In this document: one piece after another, positions 61,901-64,000 of the stretch | Layout: every line of letters begins with the position of its first letter | How positions within the stretch are numbered: position 1 is the first letter of the stretch | DNA from: Planctomycetota bacterium | GTDB taxonomy: Bacteria; Planctomycetota; JACOTG01; JAJDCM01 | DNA length: 64,000 nucleotides | Assembly (NCBI GenBank): GCA_029260825.1 | Contig: JAJDCM010000112.1 | Location: 1 to 64,000, forward strand | Direction: 5' to 3' | Made by a program: the position numbers and the translations under genes | Notes under the pieces: model-generated | Told to the model about the DNA's origin: nothing | The model's database searches: none | The model's input: only the letters and a program-made list of their open reading frames with translations

Positions 61901-64000
61901 GCCGGTTCCTGCCAATGTGACGGTGGATCCGCCGAGGAACGTTCCTCCGGAGGGAGTGACGGAGGTTACTGTGGGAAGGGCAAAGTAGGTGTACGCGGCG
62001 GTCAAGGATGCGGATCCGTTGATGTTGTCGACCACTACGTTTACCGACGCACCCGGGGTACCGATTGGGGTGTCGCAAGTAAGCGACGTATCGCTCAGCA
62101 CCATTACTGATGTGGCGGAGTTTCCGTCAAAGGTGACGGTGTTGAGTCCCGGGTCGTTGTCCGAGAATCCGGTGCCGGAGAGAGTCACGGTGGTTCCTCC
62201 CAGGGAGGTTCCGCCAGTTGCCATGAGAGAGGTCAGGGTTGGGACGGGGTGATACGTATATCCGTCGGTCAGAGTCCCGGTTCCTGCGCCGTTCACGGCC
62301 GCGATGTCAACCGACATGCCGGGAGTTCCCGCGGGGGCGTCACAAGTGATGCTAGTATTCGATTGGACGACGAGGTTGGTGGCTGGGACTCCATCGAAAG
62401 TCACCATGTTCGTTCCTGCTCCGTTGGCCAGGAACGCGGTTCCGGTGAGTGAGACGTTGGTGCCACCCAGGGATGATCCAAAAGAGGGCGAAGCGGCCGT
62501 CACTGTGGGGGCGGGATTGTAGCTGTAGGAACTCGAAAGTGTCGAGTCTCCATTGCTGTTGGTGAGCACCACATCGACGGTAGTGCTTGCGGGTCCCGCA
62601 GGAGTGTCACAGGTGATGGTGGTGTCATTCAAAGCGGTGACGTTGGTTGCGGCTACACCAAAAAAGGTGATGGCGTTCGTTCCTGCGTCGTTGTTCAAGA
62701 ACCCGGAACCACTCATGACAACCTGGGATCCACCTGGGACCGGACCGTTGGAAGGACTCAGCGAGATCAAGGATGGTTCCGGATGATAAGTAAATCCGTC
62801 GGACAGAGTTGCGACTCCATTGTCATTTGTCACGACGACGTCTTGGCTGCTCCCGGGAGGGCCCGCGGGTGTCTCGCCGGTGATGGTCGTGTCGCTCATG
62901 ACGACCAGATTCGCGACGGGTATCCCACCAACTGTAACTACGTTCATTCCTGCATTGTTGACTTGAAAGCCGGATCCGGTGATCACGACCGAAGTGCCGC
63001 CGAGTGAAGTTCCCTCCGTTGGTGCTATGGAAGCGGTCACCGGAAGCGGGAAGTAGGTGTAGGCGTCACCGCTGGTTCCTGTTCCATTCTGGTTGCTCAC
63101 CGCTACCGCTACAAGTGCTCCGGGGGTTCCGGCGGGGGTGGTGCAGGTGAGGCTGGTGTCACTTACAAGCGTCACGTCGGTTGCCGCGTTTCCGTCAAAG
63201 GTCACCGTGTTTGCGCCGGCGTCATTGATCTGGAACCCGGTCCCGGTCACGGTCACGGTTTCGCCGCCTTGCCACCGTCCCGAGGTGGGATTCACCGCCG
63301 AAGCCGTGGGGCGGGGATGGAATGCGAAAGCTGAGGTCAGGGTTGCTGATCCGTTGGTATTGGTGACGACGACGTTCACGTTGTCTCCATCCGGCCCGGA
63401 TGGAGTGGTGCAGGTGAGCGATGTATCACTGAGAACGGAGATGCCGCTCGCTGAGTTTCCGCCGAAAGTCACCGAAGCGGTGCCCGCATTGTTGTTCGTG
63501 AACCCGGTTCCGGTGAGGGTTACGATGGTTCCACCCAGCGAGGTTCCCACCACGGGAGAAATGTTCGTCAGTGTGGGCAGAGGATGGTAGGCGAAGGATC
63601 CGGCCAGGGTTGCCGTTCCGTTGCTGTTGGAAATCATGAGGGTTGCCGCTGAACCGGGCATCCCTGCGGGAATGTCGAAGGTGATGGAGGTGTCGCTTAT
63701 GACCATCACGTTCGATGATGAGTTTCCGGCGAGGGTAACGCTATTCGTTCCTGCATTGTTTGCAACGAATCCGGTCCCGGTAACGGTGACGTTCGTTCCC
63801 CCCAGGGAGCTCGCACCGCCTGGAGCGATGGATGTGGCGGTGGGTGCGGAATGGTAGCTGAAACCACCGACAAGTGTTGCTGTTCCGTTCGTATTCGTGA
63901 CGACCACGTTGGCCGAGGTTCCCTCCGTCCCCGAGGGGACTTTGCAGGTGATGGTGGTGTCGCTCTGAACGATGATGACGGTGGCGCTATTCCCATCAAC
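48575..64000 (-). CDS. Giant IPT/TIG-repeat surface protein (partial, N-terminus beyond window)
   Basis: The frame is open from 64000 to its stop at 48575, giving more than 5,110 residues with no start reached. From the N-terminal side the order is: a TIG block (12 complete repeats plus a part), an Ig-like/propeller cassette, a TIG block of 19, a second cassette, a TIG block of 5, and a C-terminal FG-GAP propeller. Each TIG repeat is about 85 residues with a G-G-T-x-V-T-L-T-G-T-G-F core, a V-T-F-D-G-N-x-A-T-N-V strand, D-T-S-L-T-C-D-T-P-A-G and a V-x-N-x-N-G-S end. It lacks the shared C-terminal domain of other exported proteins here. It is most likely a cell-surface adhesin or stalk-like fibre; ligand and secretion route are unknown. 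No frameshift or stop interrupts 15.4 kb, so it is under selection. Confidence 0.9.
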   Translation of the reverse strand, partial: VDGNSATVIIVQSDTTITCKVPSGTEGTSANVVVTNTNGTATLVGGFSYHSAPTATSIAPGGASSLGGTNVTVTGTGFVANNAGTNSVTLAGNSSSNVMVISDTSITFDIPAGMPGSAATLMISNSNGTATLAGSFAYHPLPTLTNISPVVGTSLGGTIVTLTGTGFTNNNAGTASVTFGGNSASGISVLSDTSLTCTTPSGPDGDNVNVVVTNTNGSATLTSAFAFHPRPTASAVNPTSGRWQGGETVTVTGTGFQINDAGANTVTFDGNAATDVTLVSDTSLTCTTPAGTPGALVAVAVSNQNGTGTSGDAYTYFPLPVTASIAPTEGTSLGGTSVVITGSGFQVNNAGMNVVTVGGIPVANLVVMSDTTITGETPAGPPGSSQDVVVTNDNGVATLSDGFTYHPEPSLISLSPSNGPVPGGSQVVMSGSGFLNNDAGTNAITFFGVAATNVTALNDTTITCDTPAGPASTTVDVVLTNSNGDSTLSSSYSYNPAPTVTAASPSFGSSLGGTNVSLTGTAFLANGAGTNMVTFDGVPATNLVVQSNTSITCDAPAGTPGMSVDIAAVNGAGTGTLTDGYTYHPVPTLTSLMATGGTSLGGTTVTLSGTGFSDNDPGLNTVTFDGNSATSVMVLSDTSLTCDTPIGTPGASVNVVVDNINGSASLTAAYTYFALPTVTSVTPSGGTFLGGSTVTLAGTGFQDNNAGTNTVTFGVALATNVIIVNDTSLTCETPAGTAGTSVDVHLSNDNGENTLPSGFSYHLEPTVTAVSPTGGAPIGSTTVTLTGTGFQDNSPGTNVVTFDGNAATNVMIVSDTSLTCDNPPGTAGSTVDVVLTNDNGTNTLFGAFNYFARPTLSAVNPDHGNESGGTTVTLTGTGFQENSPGTNIVTFDGNTATSVSVISDTSLTCDTPAGTAGSPVDVVLMNDNGTDTLTSAYAYNASPTLATVNPVNGPSIQATSVTLTGTGFLNNDAGTNTITVDGSNATSVVVVSDTTIHCDTPTGTEGASVDIVITNSNGSDTLSSSFTYYPEPTITSATPTFGTAEGGTTITVTGTGFQNNDPGTNTVTVGGNAPTNLMVLSDTSLTIDTPVGLNDTTVNITISNSNGSDTLSSAFSFNDPPEIMLIDNQWGIDGEAYSYTVPATDPDASDPLTFSSTGTALPAWAMLNTSTGEISGTPGMSDIGTTNGVIISVDDGSYSPVPSNSFDLTVSGPATTLVFGTAPLSNEPAEEAWTSFTVRVEDASANLVGAWGSTITLSLATGMDTLNGALAQEQVDGVATFDDISYDTPETITFDATSPGLTGILGTSITIDAGSPTRISFVQGPSTDEQKDVLFGFFVVEVQDSMGARITGDNTTQITISLASGDGTLSGTLVKTVSLGRAVFDDLSYSKMQIITLQAVSVPATTTPVSGTIDLDDNPATGYPLFRGSVDNAALQSDGASTNPSITHDGRFIAFSSFATDLVAGDTNGSADIFVHDQITGNTSRVSVDSVGAQSNGNSFQPVISSGGRFVVYESVGTNLVPSDTNGKSDIFLRDRDLGTTTRVSVDSAGSQAGDASYQPDIAANGRFVVFESVASDLVAGDTNGVSDVFLHDQATGETTRISVDSMEAQSDGASYGAALSSDATIASFESDATNLVASDTNAKRDVFVRDLAMTQTSRVSVDSIGAESNNDSFEPALSGDGNEVAFRSSGTNLVASDTNGADDVFVHVLSTSQTTRVSIDNAGTQGSGASSAPSISEDGNTVVFESLASDLVTGDANGERDVFAHSRSGGSTVRLSAGDTSGEGNGASRSGSISGDGMHVTFESVATNLVAGDTNAASDAFARTLNANPTFTLINPTAGTSLGGATLTLTGTGFQNNIAGVTTVFVDGNNATSVSVSNDATLTCDTPTGTAGATVDVIVVNGNGEASLSSAYTYHPVPTLTTVNPTSGHTLGGTSVTLTGTGFATNGFGSNTVTLDGNAASNVVVVNDTTVTCDSPAGSPGATVDVAVTNNNGSATLSSIYTYFQSPTLTSLTPTSGHTGGGTTITLTGTGFVANDPGTTTVTVGANMATSVMVASDTTITCDTPSGVPGTTVDVTVTNNNGTPSLSMSFTFNPMPFLTSVNPTTGTPLSGTTVTLTGTGFQNNSIGMTSVTFGGGGANNVTVVNDTTVTCDAPGGTSGTTVSAVISNDNGMSILASAFTFNPLSDVTSVNPTTGTSLGGAAVTLTGTGFQNNSTVTTSVTFGGAAATNVTVLSDDTITCDTPAGTPEALVNVTLTNGNGNDTLVNAFTFNPLPTLASISPSGGAPLGGTTVALSGTGFLDNSPGTNTVTFGGNPASNVTVLNNTTLTCDTPSGTSGSSVDVVVSNTNGSATLASAFSYHPEPTVSSVTPNAGTSQGETPVTITGTGFLSNTSGINSVTFNGVAATSIITLTDASISCKTPPGPAGMAVDVVVTNNNGIGTFAGGFTYHAAPTVTMVNASNGSSLGGSTVTVTGTGFQTNDAGTNAVTFDGNAATNVAVVNDSSITCETPSGTAGAAVDVAVSNSNGSGSLTDGFMYHSEPTLTMVSPAAGTSSGGTSITLSGTGLQINNAGVNSVTVDGNLATNISVLSDTSLTCDTPAGTEGITVDLVVNNDNGSATLASIFAYHPAPSLSSVVPGDGSSLGGTTITLSGTGFTDNEAGTSTVDVGGNPATNVTVLNDTSITCDTPAGTESTTVTVQISNDNGNGSLASSFTYYPAPTVSSVSPVVGTPVGGSMVTVTGTGFLNNTAGTNTVTFDGNPAPNVVLISDTTIECDTPGGIGGSAVNVTVSNDNGSGSLTNSYTYHPNPSLASASPSSGTPLGGTGLTLSGTGYLDNAAGPNVVTVDGAAATNVMVLNDNTITCDTPAGTSGASADIVVTNDNGPGTLVDGFTYHPSPTVSSISPADGSPLGGLPVTVIGTGFVANAAGSSTVSLSGSPATNIVVLSDTTITCVTPAGPEGMGIDVVITNDNGSGTLSEGFTYYPSPSIDIVTPASGTSLGGTALSLTGSGFVVNGAGTNTLLIDGSTPSNVVVVSDTTITCVTLPGTAGTLVDLQISNDNGSKTLSNGFFYHPEPGLTATSPSVGTSLGGTTVTLTGTNFQINSPGTSTVTFDGSNATNVVVLTDTMLTCQAPSGTPGASVNVVINNLNGSGALAGGYLYHPLPTLTSVNPLAGTSLGSTRITLSGTGFQVNDAGSNTVTIEGSSATDITVLSDTMISCDTPTGTPATAVDVVVSNSNGSVALSSGFTYHPEPALTTISPPSGTPLGGTSVTLSGTGFQDHDAGTNSITIEGSPASNVAVLSDTMITCDTPAGTPGTAVDIVVSNDNGSDTFTGSYAFHPSPALTTVAPAGGTSLGATEVTLSGSGFADNDPGTVTVTFDGNAAGNLIILADETITCDTPTGAPGTVVDVIVGTENGDVTLSSGYTYHNVPTLSVVDPAFGIALGGTTVTLTGSGFQDESPGPNAVTVGGNPATNVMVLSNTSLTFDSPAGTNDTTVDVVLTNVNGTDTLASSYSYNDPPLIDPVANLWAIDGIAFSHTISASDPDPSDMLMYSSTGTVLPGWAGLNPTTGEISGTPGPGDIGTTTAGIVISVDDGTNAPVTSNSFALSVSGPATKLVFGTPPSANETAEETWAPFTVRVEDSSGNLVGTWASLVTISLVTGSDAIQGTLSHDQLDGFATFDDLSYNTPEVISFDITSPGLTRILGTPVTIDRKPAQLVLAVAPSSIEQLDTVFGFFVVEVKDSLGFRVTTDNTTQIQVSLDSGAGSMSGTLLQTVSAGRAVFTDISHDSVESIVLRATSTPILAEVTSGSIDVQDGPATGSPLLRASLTSASMEAGAANDDPAISHDGRFIVFSSIATDLIGSDTNGSADVFVHDQVTGTTTRVSVDSMGSEANGDSENPAVSASGRFVIFESVATNLVGADTNGKLDVFIHDRQTGATDRVSIDSVGTQADDDSFGANISASGHLVLFESSATNLVSGDSNAASDIFLHNRETGVTSRISVDSMGAESNGPSSNPALSADGSLAAFESGATNLVASDSNVKRDIFVHVISTGQTSRVSLDSLGNEGDDDSFAPALSENGNEVGFRSLSTNLVPADTNVAADIFVHVRSTSQTSRVSLNSSGAGANGASSSPSISNDGERIVFESTASNLATGDTNGVSDIFVHRRSSGSTTRSSHGDVSGQTDGASVSPSISGDGRHLAFAADATNLVVGDTNAVRDIFVRSISAEPILSSVDPTTGTPLGGTALTLTGSGFQANSPGATNVYLDGNTATNLSIVNDSMLTCETPAGTPGATIEVVVTNANGEGNLPATFTYHAGPTLVSVTPSSGTSLGGTTLTLSGSGFLDNAAGTNTVVVGGNPGSNIVVVDNSTITCDTPAGIANITVTVEVMNDNGSASLSGIFTYHPIPTLTAVDPTSGPYGGGTTVTVTGSGFQSNSPGTNTVTFDGNNASNVTVLGDTSLTCDTPPGPPSTTVDVMISNLNGQATLPDGFSYATNQNLSGDDTMTVSSVAPSRGSSLGRTRVVLSGSGFDGENPEEPGPPTVWFGSKPGTAVRVLTPQLLSCLTPAGEAGTPVDVTVVTPVGAATLLSGFTYNEKPHLIAASPSHGASRGGTLVTLAGSGFLLDEPGLNTVWFAGRLASEVQVLSDGVATCVAPPGVPGTAGDILLKNKNGSTRLRRSYRYRKETPNDLDRDGIADLVIGAPGHGFHGPDAGAIFIVSGGTNDREEIFDPTLLLEPTIVHNQPESRFGTAVTVCDLTGDGIADLCVGAPRDDTGGIDRGAVYVFEGPLHGDERWTQDAADHIIYGENFSLSSEFGSVLESGDLNHDGIADLIIGAPRAIPNGRIQAGRVYVLFGGPSLKQRRLVLVDWILDGEAEGDRFGASLECADVDANGRIDLLVGAPGNDRAGRNAGSVSVFLGDSTPWQSSAKDAQVTLSGRSIGGRFGSSLAAGRLIGSKADDILVGAPFDAEQGLETGAALLFVGGTDFQTRAPEEAAAVLRGQQDGDRFGAEVAVGDVSGDGIPEALIAATPTPWSGSTGRVFGFQKPFGRQQGLKNPSILIGGATSSLRFGIQISVLDLDGDGIGEIVVSEAETPGSPAGRVNVYRRESGWWKALSFGDAAIFRGTPGDSFGEGLSGASDR
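49946..51313 (-). repeat. TIG block C (5 repeats)
   Basis: Five TIG repeats lie between cassette 2 and the FG-GAP propeller. The last two are divergent (G-R-T-R-V-V-L-S-G-S-G-F and R-G-G-T-L-V-T-L-A-G-S-G-F, with P-T-V-W-F-G and N-T-V-W-F-A strands), unlike the homogenised blocks A and B, which suggests they are older. Confidence 0.85.
51314..53449 (-). repeat. Cassette 2: Ig-like domains plus seven-blade PD40/TolB-type propeller
   Basis: The order is a cadherin/He_PIG-like domain (L-P-G-W-A-G-L-N-P-T-T-G-E-I-S-G-T-P), two Ig-like domains (F-T-V-R-V-E-D-S-S-G-N-L-V-G and F-F-V-V-E-V-K-D-S-L-G), then seven blades. Each blade has S-x-D-G-R-F-I-V-F-S-S, D-T-N-G-x-A-D-I-F-V-H and T-S-R-V-S-V-D-S strands. 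The propeller covers about 51314-52545. The cassette is homologous end to end with cassette 1. Confidence 0.85.
53450..58513 (-). repeat. TIG block B (19 repeats)
   Basis: Nineteen consecutive TIG repeats of about 255 bases each lie between the two cassettes. Repeats are homogeneous (most read G-T-S/P-L-G-G-T then V-T-L-T/S-G-T-G-F), pointing to recent tandem expansion or gene conversion. Confidence 0.88.
58514..60649 (-). repeat. Cassette 1: Ig-like domains plus seven-blade PD40/TolB-type propeller
   Basis: It has the same order as cassette 2: a cadherin/He_PIG-like domain (L-P-A-W-A-M-L-N-T-S-T-G-E-I-S-G-T-P), two Ig-like domains, and seven blades with S-D-T-N-G-x-S-D-I-F-L and T-R-V-S-V-D-S strands (about 58514-59735). 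Length is within a few bases of cassette 2 (about 2.14 kb each), so the pair arose by duplication of a whole cassette. Confidence 0.85.
60650..64000 (-). repeat. TIG block A (12 complete repeats, more beyond window)
   Basis: Twelve complete and one partial TIG repeat lie at the N-terminal side of cassette 1. The reading frame continues across the window edge with TIG-like sequence (V-I-I-V-Q-S-D-T-T-I-T-C), so the block is longer than seen here. Confidence 0.88.

Noticed and set aside
48575-64000. The 255-base periodic array considered as a CRISPR or satellite repeat
   Set aside because: The unit is coding in one uninterrupted frame, with protein-level rather than exact DNA conservation and no spacer structure.

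Overview
The window is chromosomal DNA with fairly high GC from a diderm, environmental-type bacterium. A TonB-dependent receptor with its energising complex shows an outer membrane. Other traits are a Ser/Thr kinase fused to TPRs, a remnant that looks like the tail of a kinase/WD40 protein, many large secreted repeat proteins and an animal-type haem peroxidase. Together these resemble Planctomycetota or Acidobacteriota-like lineages. That placement is inference only, since no rRNA or single-copy marker gene is present. I saw no tRNA, rRNA, CRISPR array, prophage or insertion sequence.

Layout: (1) 0.3-6.1 kb holds a secreted double FG-GAP propeller protein and a kinase-TPR receptor. (2) 6.1-9.7 kb is worn: a WD40 remnant, a HEAT-repeat protein, a small exported ORF, and an ABC exporter whose ATPase has lost about two thirds of its N-terminus while both permeases stay open. 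(3) 9.8-13.6 kb has an exported DLNGDGD-repeat protein and a PhoD-like phosphatase. (4) 13.7-18.5 kb on the minus strand is a GntR(YtrA)-sulfatase/phosphotransferase-ABC ATPase-permease operon with a readable promoter and overlapping operator. (5) 18.7-31.4 kb has a secreted protein, then a TonB-dependent receptor, a complete Ttp-type energy module (DUF3450, TtpC-like, ExbB, ExbD, TonB, TPR lipoprotein) and an exported beta-helix-like protein that may belong to the same uptake system. (6) 31.4-36.6 kb has an anchored helical-repeat protein, a Ppx/GppA phosphatase, a PQQ-like propeller protein and a small TPR protein. (7) 36.7-48.6 kb has a second DLNGDGD protein, a haem peroxidase, a reprolysin-like metalloprotease, a small ribbon-helix-helix-like protein coupled to an S41 protease, an arylsulfotransferase-like protein and a LEA2/WHy lipoprotein. 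(8) 48.6 kb to the window end is one minus-strand gene of more than 5,110 codons. It encodes a giant surface protein with 36 complete IPT/TIG repeats, two copies of an Ig-plus-seven-blade cassette and a C-terminal FG-GAP propeller. Its N-terminus lies outside the window.

The most interesting signal is a C-terminal domain of about 160 residues carried by six otherwise unrelated exported proteins here. It opens with a G-x-VN...DVLxxN motif, has a central L-Y-V-W-like strand, and closes with LQGxIxD...SVTNAVVxxI. Its fixed terminal position on a protease, an ASST-like protein, FG-GAP and DLNGDGD proteins and one protein of unknown type suggests a lineage-specific surface sorting, anchoring or assembly module. 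Other points of note are the complete Ttp system, the near-leaderless autoregulated GntR promoter, and the large internal duplications in the giant TIG protein and the first FG-GAP protein.
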